NCBI RefSeq assembly: GCF_000321005.1
Contig: NZ_HE578907.1
Span: 385,930 to 449,929, forward strand
Origin: Anaerococcus senegalensis JC48
GTDB lineage: Bacteria; Bacillota; Clostridia; Tissierellales; Peptoniphilaceae
Length of the DNA stretch: 64,000 nucleotides
Direction of reading: 5' to 3'
In this document: positions 16,644-25,594 of the stretch, one piece after another
Numbering within the stretch: position 1 is the first letter of the stretch
Layout of the letters: every line of letters starts with the position of its first letter
Notes under the pieces: model-generated
Databases searched by the model: none
Seen by the model: only the letters and a program-made list of their open reading frames with translations
What the model was told of the DNA's origin: nothing
Position numbers and translations under genes: made by a program

Positions 16644-19256
16644 TTATACTAATTGATAAACTTTTTTTAAAGCCTCATCCAATTTGGACAAATCTTTACC
16701 TCCAGCTTGAGCAAAATTTTTCTTTCCTCCGCCATTACCTCCTGTTATTTTACTTATTTCTTTAACTATATTACCTGCATTATAACGATTAGTTAATGAG
16801 TCTGAGACTGAAGTTGTAAATACTATTTTATTATTATTAACTGTAGCAAATACAATTATTATATCACTGTATTTACTTTTAACTTTTTGTTCAAAATTTC
16901 TTAATGTGTCTAGATCTTCATCTTCAAATTTATGAACTAAAAGGTGTATTCCATTAATATCTTCTACTTCATTTTCTATATTTTTATAAATATCTTTATC
17001 ATTAAAGTTTTTGAGTTTTTGTACTTCTTCTTTAAGATTTTTAATTTCATTATTTAGTGAGTCTATTCTAGTTAGAATATTGTTTGAATTAGTCTTTATT
17101 TTTCTACTTATTTCATCAATTAAATCAATATTATCATTTAAATATTTATAAACCTTTTTACCTGTAATAGCTTCGATTCTTCTTATACCAGAAGCAGCAG
17201 AAGATTCTTGTATTATCTTAAAGATTAAAACTTCAGAAGAATTATTTACATGACAGCCACCACATAATTCTTTTGAGTAGTCATCAATTGAAACTACTCT
17301 AACCAAATCTTTGTATTTATCCTCAAATAAGCCTATAGCTCCAATTTTTTCAGACTCTTTATATGTCATGACCTTTTTTGTCACATCAAGTTGTTGTCTT
17401 ATTTTCTCATTAACCTCATTTTCAATTTCTTCGATTTGTTTCTTACTTAATGCAGTTGGATAGGTAAAATCAAATCTTAACTTATCTTCATCTACTAGTG
17501 AACCTGCTTGCTTTACATCTTCATTTAAAATGTTTCTTAAAGCTTGATCTAGTAAATGTGTCGCTGTGTGGTTTCTAGTGATATCTAGCCTTCTTTCTTT
17601 ATCTATTTTAAAAGTAGCCTTACTTAAATCTAAATCACCATCTAGTACTTCTACATAATGAAATATTATTTCATTTTTCTTTTGAACATTATAAACTTTT
17701 GCCTTTGCTTTATCAGTTATAATATATCCAGTGTCAGCTACTTGTCCACCACCTTCAGCATAAAAAGAAGTCTTATCACTTACAACTATACCCTTGTTAC
17801 CTTCTTTTATAAAGCTAACTTTTTTACTATTATCAAATAAACCAATTATATTGCCTTCTATATCAAATTTATCATAGCCTTCAAATTTTGTTTTTTCAAA
17901 TTCATCTATGTTTATTGATTCTAAGGACCAACCTGAATCTGATTTTCTCGCATTTCTAGCTAGATTACGTTGCTTTTCCATTTGGATATCAAATTCTTTT
18001 GTATCTACTTTTAAATTATCTTCTGTTAATATTTCTTTTGTTAAGTCTAAAGGAAAACCATAAGTATCATATAATTTAAATGCATCTTTTCCATTTAATG
18101 TATCTTTATTATTTTCCTTCAAATCTTTAATATAATCATTCAAAATATCTAAACCACTATCTATGGTGTTTTGGAAATTAGCTTCTTCTTTTTTAATAAT
18201 ATTTATAATTTTATCTTTTCTATCAACTAGTTCGTCATATTCTGCTTTGTATGATTCTATTACATTATTAATTACAGAAGATAAAAATTCGCCTTCTATA
18301 CCCAATAATTTACCATGTCTAAATGCCCTTCTTATAAGTCTTCTTAGTACATAACCTCTTTTTTCATTTGAAGGTTGAATTCCATCAGACACCATAAATG
18401 TCATTGCTTTTGCATGATCTGCAATTACTCTTATTGAAACATCATCTTTTTTATTTTCTTTATATTTTTTATTAGATAATTTTTCTATTTCTCTAATAAT
18501 ATTTTGATTTACATCTATTTCAAAAATATTATCCTTATCCTGTAACACCATAGCCATTCTTTCAAGGCCCATTCCAGTATCTATATTTGGATGAAGAAGA
18601 GGTGTGTATTCTTTATTGATGCTTTTATTAAATTGAGTAAAAACTAAGTTCCAAACTTCCATAAAACGATCCGAATCATCATTTCCTGGTTTATTATCAT
18701 TTTCATTAATTGCTTTTTCAATTCCTCTATCAATAAATATTTCTGAATCCGGACCACAAGGACCAACTTCTAGTTCCCAGAAATTATCTTCTTTACCAAA
18801 TCTTAAAATTCTATCTTTATCAATTCCTATTTCTTCATTCCAGATTTTAAAAGCTTCATCATCATTTTCATACACTGAAACCCATAGAAGATCTTTATTT
18901 ATTTCAAGATTTTCTGTCAAAAATTCAAATGCCCAATGTATAGCTTCTCTTTTAAAATAATCTCCAAAAGAAAAGTTTCCAAGCATTTCAAAAAAAGTTC
19001 CATGTCTTTCAGTTATTCCAACTCTTTCAATATCTCCAGTCCTAATACATCTTTGAGATGATGTGGCTCTATTATTTTTTATCTTCTTTTCACCAGTAAA
19101 ATATTTTTTAAGTGGTGCCATACCAGCATTAATTAAAAGTAGTGATTCATCATCTTTTGGTATTAGCGGAAATGATTTTAATACCGTATGATTTTTTTTT
19201 GATCCAAAGAAATTCAAATATTCTTTTCTTAATTCATTCATTCCTAGTTTTCTCAT
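16644..19256 (-). CDS. alaS: Alanyl-tRNA synthetase
   Basis: Class II synthetase of 870 residues. The N-terminal catalytic core starts with the LRKEYLNFF segment and contains RCIRTGDIERVG (motif region) and the GMGLERM motif 3; the editing domain carries the zinc-binding HTATHLL and CGGCH motifs; the C-terminal C-Ala domain ends with GGGKKNFAQAGG. The start at 19256 has AGGAG six bases upstream. It follows the rrf2 gene by 13 bases inside the long gene string. I see no T-box element in the short gap in front of it. Confidence 0.96.
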   Translation of the reverse strand: MRKLGMNELRKEYLNFFGSKKNHTVLKSFPLIPKDDESLLLINAGMAPLKKYFTGEKKIKNNRATSSQRCIRTGDIERVGITERHGTFFEMLGNFSFGDYFKREAIHWAFEFLTENLEINKDLLWVSVYENDDEAFKIWNEEIGIDKDRILRFGKEDNFWELEVGPCGPDSEIFIDRGIEKAINENDNKPGNDDSDRFMEVWNLVFTQFNKSINKEYTPLLHPNIDTGMGLERMAMVLQDKDNIFEIDVNQNIIREIEKLSNKKYKENKKDDVSIRVIADHAKAMTFMVSDGIQPSNEKRGYVLRRLIRRAFRHGKLLGIEGEFLSSVINNVIESYKAEYDELVDRKDKIINIIKKEEANFQNTIDSGLDILNDYIKDLKENNKDTLNGKDAFKLYDTYGFPLDLTKEILTEDNLKVDTKEFDIQMEKQRNLARNARKSDSGWSLESINIDEFEKTKFEGYDKFDIEGNIIGLFDNSKKVSFIKEGNKGIVVSDKTSFYAEGGGQVADTGYIITDKAKAKVYNVQKKNEIIFHYVEVLDGDLDLSKATFKIDKERRLDITRNHTATHLLDQALRNILNEDVKQAGSLVDEDKLRFDFTYPTALSKKQIEEIENEVNEKIRQQLDVTKKVMTYKESEKIGAIGLFEDKYKDLVRVVSIDDYSKELCGGCHVNNSSEVLIFKIIQESSAASGIRRIEAITGKKVYKYLNDNIDLIDEISRKIKTNSNNILTRIDSLNNEIKNLKEEVQKLKNFNDKDIYKNIENEVEDINGIHLLVHKFEDEDLDTLRNFEQKVKSKYSDIIIVFATVNNNKIVFTTSVSDSLTNRYNAGNIVKEISKITGGNGGGKKNFAQAGGKDLSKLDEALKKVYQLV

Positions 19257-19269
19257 AAATTTCTCCTAA

Positions 19270-19673
19270 TTATAGTTTTTCATTTACCATATCTTTTATA
19301 GTTATTGAATTAACAGCTTTATTGATAGCATTGTCTATTTTTGCAAAAACATAGTATGCTTCACAGTCTTCATTATTACAGTTTTTTCTATCAGCAACAC
19401 ATTGACTTGAGGTCATTTCTCCTTCTAAGGCTCTTAAAACATCACCAACAGTTATATCGTCAGAAGATCTTGAAAGTCGGTATCCTCCCTTTGCTCCTCT
19501 TGCTGATATTACTAATTTATTTTTTTTAATATTCTAATTAATTGTTCCAAGTAATTTTCAGGTAATTTTAAAGTATTAGAAATATCAGAAACAGAAATAT
19601 ATCCATTATCTTCATTTTCTGCTAAATAATGTATAGCTCTTAGTCCATACCTACCTCTTGTTGATAATTTCAT
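19270..19673 (-). pseudogene. Rrf2 / IscR-like regulator interrupted by a frameshift in an A8 tract
   Basis: Reading from the ATG at 19673 (GAGGAG five bases upstream) gives an Rrf2 winged-helix start, MKLSTRGRYGLRAIHYLAEN, and helix LPENYLEQLIRILKK; the frame then hits a stop at 19514-19512. Adding one A to the A8 tract (plus-strand T run 19520-19527) restores a full Rrf2 protein of about 134 residues ending at 19270, with ARGAKGGYRLSR and a three-cysteine cluster C-x6-C-x4-C close to the iron-sulfur ligands of IscR. The two halves are well conserved, so this is a recent change, slippage-dependent expression or a sequencing error. It lies between comEA and alaS. Confidence 0.85.
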
Positions 19674-19682
19674 ATTTTCTCC

Positions 19683-20309
19683 TCAATCTACTACTATTAT
19701 ATCTTTCATTGCTTCAAAATATTTATCTCCAATTCCAGATACATTTTTTATATCATCAATTTTGTTAAATTTATTTTTTTGTCTATATTCAATAATAGCT
19801 TCTGCTCTTTTTTCTCCAATATTTGGAAGCGTCATAAGCAAATCCTTATCAGCGTGATTTATATTTATCTTTTTATTTTCATTTGTATCGGTAGGTGTTA
19901 CTAACTGATTTTGTAATTGATCATTATTATCTTTATCATTTTTATTCGGAATTATTACTTTCATTTGATCTTCTAGTTTCATTGCTAAATTAATTTTATT
20001 AATATCAGCATTTTCTGTTAGACCACCTGCATCATTAACCAAGTCTTCTAGTCTATAGTTTTCTTTAATATCATAGACTCCCGAATTTTTAATTTCTCCA
20101 CTTATATGTACTTTCATAGTGGAGTCATTTTCTGTTTTTTCACTTAAATCTTTCGTGATTGTATTATTAGATTCAATAGAAATTGATGAACTTGCATTTT
20201 CAAATACAAGTTCATCTTTTTTCTGATTATTTACAAAATTTTTAGACAAAATAATAACAATTCCAATTATCAAAGCTATAATAATCTTATCTTTTTTGTC
20301 AGTCTCCAT
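19683..20309 (-). CDS. comEA: ComEA-like helix-hairpin-helix DNA-binding protein
   Basis: A 208-residue membrane-anchored protein: N-terminal membrane segment about residues 9-25, a polar linker, an SLBB domain (KVHISGEIKNSGVYDI) and a C-terminal helix-hairpin-helix pair starting ININHADKDLLMTLPNIGEKRA. This is the layout of ComEA, the surface DNA receptor for transformation. No comEC or other competence gene is in the window, so natural competence is only a possibility. The start is the ATG at 20309, four bases after GAGGTG; the codon upstream would overlap that site. Confidence 0.85.
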   Translation of the reverse strand: METDKKDKIIIALIIGIVIILSKNFVNNQKKDELVFENASSSISIESNNTITKDLSEKTENDSTMKVHISGEIKNSGVYDIKENYRLEDLVNDAGGLTENADINKINLAMKLEDQMKVIIPNKNDKDNNDQLQNQLVTPTDTNENKKININHADKDLLMTLPNIGEKRAEAIIEYRQKNKFNKIDDIKNVSGIGDKYFEAMKDIIVVD

Positions 20310-20331
20310 AAAACACCTCAATTTATGATAA

Positions 20332-20643
20332 TTATGACTCCCATAAATCTTCTATATTATAAAATTCTCTTTGATTAGATGAAAAAATATGAACTATAAT
20401 ATCTCCACAATCAATTAATATCCAGTTTCCTTCTCTTAAACCTTCGACTGATATAATGTCATATCCTTCTTTTTTTAAATTTTCTTCAATATATTCAAGC
20501 AAAGCTTTATTTTGATTTATAGAATTACCTGTTGCCAATACAAAATAATCAGCAACTGACGATTTATTTTCTAAATCTATTACTTTAATGTCAAAAGCTT
20601 GTTTATCTTCTAAAGTTTTTACTATTATATCTAATTTACCCAT
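20332..20643 (-). CDS. rsfS: Ribosome silencing factor RsfS
   Basis: A 103-residue protein of the Iojap/YbeB family that binds L14 on the 50S subunit and blocks subunit joining under poor growth conditions. The core segment from VADYFVLATGNS to the C-terminal DIIVHIFSSNQREFY and YNIEDLW is diagnostic. It follows yqeK and nadD, the conserved Firmicute order, and overlaps yqeK by eight bases. Confidence 0.93.
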   Translation of the reverse strand: MGKLDIIVKTLEDKQAFDIKVIDLENKSSVADYFVLATGNSINQNKALLEYIEENLKKEGYDIISVEGLREGNWILIDCGDIIVHIFSSNQREFYNIEDLWES

Positions 20644-21196
20644 TTTTCTTCCTTAATAAATAATTTCTAGCTTTTATTGTTAGAGGAAAAATAATAATTT
20701 TTCTGTCTATTAGTGACTTAATAGTTCCATCCAAACTAAATAACACTGCATCATCTAAATTTTTAAAAGCTAATTTTCGTAAATCTTCAACACCTTCATA
20801 ATTTCTTTTTTCTTCACATGCATCAGCTAAAAAAATAATTTTTTCTAAGTCATTCATATTTTCTCTTCCAGTTGTATGATATTTTATTGCATTTAAAATT
20901 TCTATATCATTTATTCCATATTCATTTTTAGCTACTATTGGTCCTAGAAAAGAATGTAGAACAGATTTGTTTGTAAGAATTTCTGTTGAAAAATCACATT
21001 GATTCTTATATTTTTCTAAAAAATGTTTTTCGTTATACTTAGCACAATCATGTAAAAGAGCTGCTGTAACTACTTTTTCCTCATCTATACCTTTATTGAG
21101 TTTTAATGCCATATCTTTAACCCTTATTACATGATTAAATCTTTTTTCACCTATATCATTTTTTAGCTTATCTCTATACTTAGAAAAATCAAACAT
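20636..21196 (-). CDS. yqeK: HD-domain nucleotidase YqeK
   Basis: A 186-residue HD-domain protein; homologues are symmetrical diadenosine tetraphosphate hydrolases. The HD signature appears as FNHVIRVKDMA (first His), AALLHDCAKY (HD pair) and later ILNAIKYHTTGRENM and IIFLADACEEKR. It overlaps nadD upstream and rsfS downstream by eight bases each, so the three are tightly coupled. Confidence 0.9.
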   Translation of the reverse strand: MFDFSKYRDKLKNDIGEKRFNHVIRVKDMALKLNKGIDEEKVVTAALLHDCAKYNEKHFLEKYKNQCDFSTEILTNKSVLHSFLGPIVAKNEYGINDIEILNAIKYHTTGRENMNDLEKIIFLADACEEKRNYEGVEDLRKLAFKNLDDAVLFSLDGTIKSLIDRKIIIFPLTIKARNYLLRKKNG

Positions 21197-21782
21197 ATAA
21201 GTTCTCCTTCTTTATTATTTCAATAACTTTATCATTAACTAAATACTTAATACTTTTTTTATCTTTTACTAAAGACCTAATAAGAGTTGATGAAATATCC
21301 AAAGCAATATTATCAATTAGGTATATATTTTTATTATACTTTTTTATTTTATTTATTTCTGACAATAATGAAGAATTTTTTTCGCTATATCTTTTAAAAA
21401 CTATTAAGTTTTCTTTTAATATTTGTTCATAATTTTTCCGTTTTTTTATATCTAAAAAAGAATCTTCACCAATTATAAAATAAAATTTATCGTCAGGATA
21501 AGTTTTTTTAAAATAATCTATTGTTTGATAAGTGTAGTGAATACTATTATTCCTGTAATCATAATCGTTAATTTCTATCTTATGATTATCATCTATAGCT
21601 TCTTTCACCATTTTTATCCTTATATTTATATCAGTTTTTTTGTTTTGTACTTTATGAGGTGGATTTGAATTTGGAAGAATATATATCTTATCCAAATTCA
21701 TGGTATTGATCACATTTTCCATTACAATAAGATGACCTATATGGATTGGATCAAAAGTGCCACCGAATAATCCTATTTTCAT
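21189..21782 (-). CDS. nadD: Nicotinate-nucleotide adenylyltransferase
   Basis: Makes deamido-NAD from nicotinate mononucleotide and ATP. The nucleotidyltransferase motif GLFGGTFDPIHIGHL is at the N-terminus, FIIGEDSFLDI sits mid-protein and the ISSTLIR segment near the C-terminus provides the second ATP contact. The 197-residue length is normal. It overlaps yhbY by a single base and yqeK by eight. Confidence 0.95.
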   Translation of the reverse strand: MKIGLFGGTFDPIHIGHLIVMENVINTMNLDKIYILPNSNPPHKVQNKKTDINIRIKMVKEAIDDNHKIEINDYDYRNNSIHYTYQTIDYFKKTYPDDKFYFIIGEDSFLDIKKRKNYEQILKENLIVFKRYSEKNSSLLSEINKIKKYNKNIYLIDNIALDISSTLIRSLVKDKKSIKYLVNDKVIEIIKKENLYV

Positions 21783-22069
21783 TATAAATTAATTTTTTTA
21801 TTGTTCTTGCTTTCTCTATAAATGGTAAATATATTACCCAAATGAGAAACAAATTCACAATTAAGTTTTTCAATTGCTTCGTCAATAATCTCATTGTTAT
21901 CATCAAGATTATTATTTAATATCTTTATTTTAATTAACTCTCTTTTTTCTAAAGCTTCATCAATAGCTTCAATTACTTCATCAGTTAATGAATTTTTACC
22001 GATATTAATTATTGGTTTTAAGTCATGAGCTAAAGACTTTAAATAAGATCTTTGTTTTCCTGTAATCAT
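21782..22069 (-). CDS. yhbY: CRM-domain RNA-binding protein YhbY
   Basis: A 95-residue single-domain protein of the CRS1-YhbY family associated with 50S subunit assembly. Diagnostic segments are the N-terminal ITGKQRSYLKSLAHDLKP, INIGKNSLTDEVI and the ELIKIKIL strand. It lies eight bases after obg and one base before nadD, the usual Firmicute arrangement. Confidence 0.93.
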   Translation of the reverse strand: MITGKQRSYLKSLAHDLKPIINIGKNSLTDEVIEAIDEALEKRELIKIKILNNNLDDNNEIIDEAIEKLNCEFVSHLGNIFTIYRESKNNKKINL

Positions 22070-22077
22070 TATTCCTC

Positions 22078-23361
22078 CTATTCATAATAGTCAAATACTA
22101 TATCGCCGATTGCAACTAAATCGCCTTCTTGAATACCCATTTCTCTAAATTTATCAAAAACACCCATTTCTCTTAAATTTCTTTCAAAATACATACGGCT
22201 GTCATAATCATCTAAATTTACTTTTTCAAGCAACTTATCAATCCTATATCCACTGCATACAAAAATTCCTTCTTCTATTTCAAAGTTTAATTCATCACTT
22301 GCAACAGACATATCATAAAATTCATCTAGATAATCTTCATCTACTTCCTCATCTAGATTATATTGTTCATCATCAAAAGAATATAATACATTGCTAACTT
22401 CATCTATTAATTCCTTTATACCGTTAGTAGTAGCTGCTGAAATTCTAAAAATCTTGTATTTCTCAGAAAATTTTTCTTCAAATTTTTTATAATTTTCATT
22501 TAAATCTAAGTCAGATTTATTTAAAGCAATTATTTGATATTTATTAGCTAAGTTTTCATCAAATAATTCTAGCTCTTTATTTATTAGCTCAAAATCTTCA
22601 ATTGGATTTCTTCCTTCAAATCCTGATATATCTACCAAATGTACTAAAATCTTACATCTTTGAACGTGTTTTAGAAAGTCATGGCCTAATCCTAATCCTT
22701 CATTAGCACCTTCAATCAATCCAGGTATATCTGCTACAATAAAAGATCTTTCTTTATCGATTTTTACAACTCCAAGATTAGGATCTAGTGTTGTAAAATG
22801 ATAATTTGCGATTTTTGGCTTAGCTTTTGAAATCACAGAAATTAAAGTTGACTTACCTACATTTGGTAATCCAACAAGTCCAACATCTGCTAGTATCTTT
22901 AACTCAAGATTTACTGTAATTTTTTGGCCTTCTTTACCTTTTTGAGCAAAACGAGGAGCTTGTCTTGTGGAAGATTTATAGTGAACATTACCTTTTCCAC
23001 CTCTTCCACCTTTTGCTATAAGAAATTCTTCGCCATTTTTCTTAAAATCCTTAATTATTTTGCCACTTGAAACTTCTCTTACAATAGTGCCAACAGGTAC
23101 AAATAAATAAAGATCTTCACCTTTTTTCCCAAATCTTTTTTTCCCCATTCCATCTTCGCCGTTTGTGGCTTTATATTTTGATTTATATCTAAACTCTTCA
23201 AGAGTTGAAAGTGAATTGGTAGCTTTTATATAAATACTAGCTCCATCTCCTCCGTCTCCACCTGCAGGTCCACCCGTAGGTTCATATTTTTCACGTCTAA
23301 AAGCTACGGCTCCATCTCCACCTTTTCCTGCTTGAAGTTCAATTTTTGCATTATCAATCAT
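22078..23361 (-). CDS. obgE: Obg family GTPase
   Basis: An essential GTPase linked to 50S assembly and the stringent response. The glycine-rich Obg fold occupies about residues 1-158 (GPAGGDGGDG and the RGGKGN segment); the G domain follows with GLPNVGKST (G1), the G3 DIPGL, the G4 NKSD; a C-terminal OCT domain of the Firmicute type ends with the GDLVAIGDIVFDYYE segment. The start at 23361 has AAGGAA upstream, just 15 bases after the U-tract of an intrinsic terminator, so its level is probably set by read-through from the rplU-prp-rpmA genes. Confidence 0.96.
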   Translation of the reverse strand: MIDNAKIELQAGKGGDGAVAFRREKYEPTGGPAGGDGGDGASIYIKATNSLSTLEEFRYKSKYKATNGEDGMGKKRFGKKGEDLYLFVPVGTIVREVSSGKIIKDFKKNGEEFLIAKGGRGGKGNVHYKSSTRQAPRFAQKGKEGQKITVNLELKILADVGLVGLPNVGKSTLISVISKAKPKIANYHFTTLDPNLGVVKIDKERSFIVADIPGLIEGANEGLGLGHDFLKHVQRCKILVHLVDISGFEGRNPIEDFELINKELELFDENLANKYQIIALNKSDLDLNENYKKFEEKFSEKYKIFRISAATTNGIKELIDEVSNVLYSFDDEQYNLDEEVDEDYLDEFYDMSVASDELNFEIEEGIFVCSGYRIDKLLEKVNLDDYDSRMYFERNLREMGVFDKFREMGIQEGDLVAIGDIVFDYYE

Positions 23362-23376
23362 TAAATTTCCTTTTAC

Positions 23377-23402
23377 AAAAAAAGCTTGCCCGTAGGCAAG
23401 CT
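23377..23402 (-). terminator. Intrinsic terminator between rpmA and obgE
   Basis: A GC-containing 8-bp perfect stem (AGCTTGCC at 23383-23390 with 23395-23402), a four-base loop and seven U residues (23383-23377) form a strong terminator. Only 15 bases separate the end of the U run from the obgE start, leaving no room for a promoter, so it should act as a partial terminator that lowers obgE expression relative to the ribosomal protein genes. Confidence 0.85.
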
Positions 23403-23411
23403 AGTTCTCTA

Positions 23412-23705
23412 TTAAGCAATGTCTTGCTTTGGATATACAGAAACTTGTTTTCTATTTTTTCCTTTTCTTTCAAATTTAACAATACCATTGCATGAAGCAA
23501 ATAATGTATCATCTCCACCTTTTTTAACATTTTCGCCTGGGTGAATTTTTGTTCCTCTTTGTCTAACGATAATTGTACCAGCATTTACTGCTTGTCCATC
23601 AGCTCTCTTAACGCCTAGTCTTTTTGAATTAGAATCTCTACCGTTTTTTGAAGAAGAAACTCCTTTTTTACTAGAAAATCTTTGTAAGTTAATGTTTAAA
23701 AACAT
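23412..23705 (-). CDS. rpmA: 50S ribosomal protein L27 with cleavable N-terminal prepeptide
   Basis: L27 contacts the peptidyl-transferase centre through its N-terminus. The 97-residue product begins [19 protein letters not shown]; in Firmicutes the first residues up to the LQxF motif are removed by the protease Prp, so mature L27 should begin at Ser11 after Phe10. The body contains the conserved [15 protein letters not shown] and [11 protein letters not shown] segments. It is preceded by prp with one base between them and followed by a terminator. Confidence 0.96.
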   Translation of the reverse strand: MFLNINLQRFSSKKGVSSSKNGRDSNSKRLGVKRADGQAVNAGTIIVRQRGTKIHPGENVKKGGDDTLFASCNGIVKFERKGKNRKQVSVYPKQDIA

Positions 23706-23706
23706 C

Positions 23707-24017
23707 CTAAACCTCCCTATAATTTAAATTAACATATTCATTATAGTTTGTAAGTAAAGTTTTTATACCTATTTCAAAATCACTTAAAATAATTTCTGAT
23801 TTATCATCTGACTTATTTAGTAAAACTTCCATGATTTCATCAGAATCTGAAAAATCAAAATCTATCTTATAATAATCCAGTGTATTTACTGCTGTGTAAG
23901 ATAAAATAGAAACTGCAGCACAAACTATATCATATCCATGTTGATCAAAATTTGCATGACCTTTTATAGCAAATCCCAATCTTTTTTTCTTTTTTTTAAT
24001 AAAGTAACATCAATCAT
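23707..24017 (-). CDS. prp: Ribosomal-processing cysteine protease Prp, reading frame broken near the N-terminus
   Basis: Prp removes the N-terminal prepeptide of L27 (encoded next door). The catalytic motifs are intact: [18 protein letters not shown] holds the His and Cys. In the open frame the only start is TTG at 23979, seven residues before the GHA motif and short of the N-terminal beta strand all homologues have. An ATG at 24017, overlapping the rplU stop as TAATG, encodes MIDVTLLK, which matches that strand, but needs one extra base in the A-rich stretch 23982-23997 (A8, G, A7) to join the main frame. The corrected protein has about 103 residues, the family length. Because Prp is expected to be essential, loss is unlikely. 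Confidence 0.8.
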
Positions 24018-24328
24018 TAACAAGAAATGTTGTTAATTTCTACTAAAGTATATGGTTGTCTATGACCTTTTTTAGATTTTGATGCTTTTTTAGGTCTATA
24101 TTTAAACACAACTACTTTTTTATCTTTAGCTTGATCTTTTACAGTTGCTTCTACTTTTGCATTTTCAACTTTTGGAGTTCCAACTTTTAAATCACTATCA
24201 CTTTTTACTAATAGTACATCTTCAAAGCTTACACTTTCTCCTACTTCTGCATTAAGTTTTTCAACTCTAACTAGATCGCCTTCTGATACTTTATATTGTT
24301 TTCCACCTGTCTTAATTATAGCGTACAT
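24017..24328 (-). CDS. rplU: 50S ribosomal protein L21
   Basis: A 103-residue protein of the large subunit. The N-terminal MYAIIKTGGKQYKV and the C-terminal RPKKASKSKKGHRQPYT segments are diagnostic. The start is the ATG at 24328 with the strong ribosome binding site AGGAGGTG; in-frame codons further upstream belong to the leader RNA. It heads the rplU-prp-rpmA-obgE string. Confidence 0.95.
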   Translation of the reverse strand: MYAIIKTGGKQYKVSEGDLVRVEKLNAEVGESVSFEDVLLVKSDSDLKVGTPKVENAKVEATVKDQAKDKKVVVFKYRPKKASKSKKGHRQPYTLVEINNISC

Positions 24329-24391
24329 AGTACACCTCCTATTTAGATTCTCGCCAGTCAAGGTGATCAGAACCCATACTGAGCGGTTTAC
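24329..24391 (-). ncRNA. L21 leader (5' UTR regulatory RNA of rplU)
   Basis: Transcription from the promoter at 24398-24426 gives a leader of about 60 bases before rplU. It contains the segment AACCGCTCAGTATGGGTTC and a downstream stretch able to pair, resembling the Firmicute L21 leader described as an autoregulatory element for this operon. The match is from memory of the element, not from a covariance search. L21 binding would repress the operon. Confidence 0.6.
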
Positions 24392-24397
24392 CTTAAC

Positions 24398-24426
24398 ATA
24401 TTACCAATTTTTACTTATTTTGTCAA
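24398..24426 (-). promoter_or_regulatory. Strong promoter of the rplU operon
   Basis: On the minus strand a perfect -35 TTGACA (24426-24421) and 17 bases later a -10 TAATAT (24403-24398) with a TGG extended element. It is the best sigma-A promoter in the window, in keeping with ribosomal protein expression, and starts two bases downstream of the thiI stop codon. Confidence 0.85.
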
Positions 24427-24427
24427 C

Positions 24428-25594
24428 TTATATATCAAATATTTCCATATTTTCTATCGCATTATTTTCAAGCTCTTCAATTTCTAATTTACTTTCACTT
24501 TCTTTTATATATTTCAATTTAGGTTTTGTAATTGGATTTGATGGAGCAAAAATTGAACAACAATCATCAAAAGGTTCAATACTTTTTTCGTAAGATCCTA
24601 TAAATAATGCTCTGTCAATAATTTCTGTTTTATCAAGAGCAATTAAAGGTTTAAATATTGGAAGTTTTGTAGCATCTTCAATCACAGTCATAGATTCTAC
24701 AGTTTGACTTGCAACTTGTCCTAAGCTTTCACCAGTGATTAATGCATGGTAATTATTTTTTTCAGAAATTTTTTCTGCAATTCTCATCATAAATCTTCTT
24801 GATAAAATTGTAGTTTGATTTCTACGACAATTTTTATTAATTGATTTATAAATTTCAGCCATATTAATAGAATAGATTCTCATTTTTCCAGTATATTGAG
24901 ATAATATTTTTCCTAAATCAATAGCTTTTTGTAAGGCTCTTTTTGACGTAAATGGATAAGAATGGAAATGTAAGCAATCAATTCTCATTCCTCTTTTTGC
25001 CATCACAAAGCCAGCTACTGGAGAATCTATACCTCCAGATAATAACAATAATCCATTACCACTAGATCCTAAAGGAAGACCTCCAACTCCTTCATGTCGG
25101 TTTGCGTAGACATAAGCATATTTTTTAATATCTATAAATATTTTGAAGTCTGGATTATGAACATCAACTTTTAAATTGTTTTTTTGGGCATAATTTTTTA
25201 ATACATATCCTCCCATCATTTGTGAAAGCTCTGGAGATTTTATATCAAATGATTTATCTACCCTATTTGTTATTACTTTAAAAGTTTTATTTTTTAAATC
25301 CATATCATCGAGTATTTCTTTTATAGCATTCTCTATTGAATCTAAATTTTTATCACATCTTTTAATTTCAGATATATAAATTATTCCAAATACTTTTTTT
25401 ATTTCTTTTGTTAAACTTTCAAAATTCTTTTTATCAGCTTCTATATATAACTTCGAACTTTCAAGATACATATTATCGTATCCAATTTTTTCGATATTTC
25501 TTTTTATATTATCAATTGCAGTTTTAAAAAACTTATTTCTATTTTTGCCTTTTAAAAATAATTCTCCAAAACTAACTGAAAGTAAATCTTGCAT
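24428..25594 (-). CDS. thiI: tRNA 4-thiouridine synthase ThiI
   Basis: Adds sulfur to U8 of tRNA and can serve thiamine thiazole synthesis. The N-terminal ferredoxin-like and THUMP domains cover about residues 1-165 and the PP-loop ATPase domain follows with LLLLSGGIDSPVAG. At 388 residues it lacks the C-terminal rhodanese domain of the enterobacterial enzyme, as in Bacillus, so sulfur is expected to come straight from the partner desulfurase encoded immediately upstream. Stop and start codons of the two genes overlap by one base. Confidence 0.95.
   Translation of the reverse strand: MQDLLSVSFGELFLKGKNRNKFFKTAIDNIKRNIEKIGYDNMYLESSKLYIEADKKNFESLTKEIKKVFGIIYISEIKRCDKNLDSIENAIKEILDDMDLKNKTFKVITNRVDKSFDIKSPELSQMMGGYVLKNYAQKNNLKVDVHNPDFKIFIDIKKYAYVYANRHEGVGGLPLGSSGNGLLLLSGGIDSPVAGFVMAKRGMRIDCLHFHSYPFTSKRALQKAIDLGKILSQYTGKMRIYSINMAEIYKSINKNCRRNQTTILSRRFMMRIAEKISEKNNYHALITGESLGQVASQTVESMTVIEDATKLPIFKPLIALDKTEIIDRALFIGSYEKSIEPFDDCCSIFAPSNPITKPKLKYIKESESKLEIEELENNAIENMEIFDI

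Noticed and set aside
23354-23584. 76-codon minus-strand frame overlapping rpmA
   Set aside because: Out-of-frame shadow of L27, which has all family motifs, and it runs through the terminator and into the obgE start.
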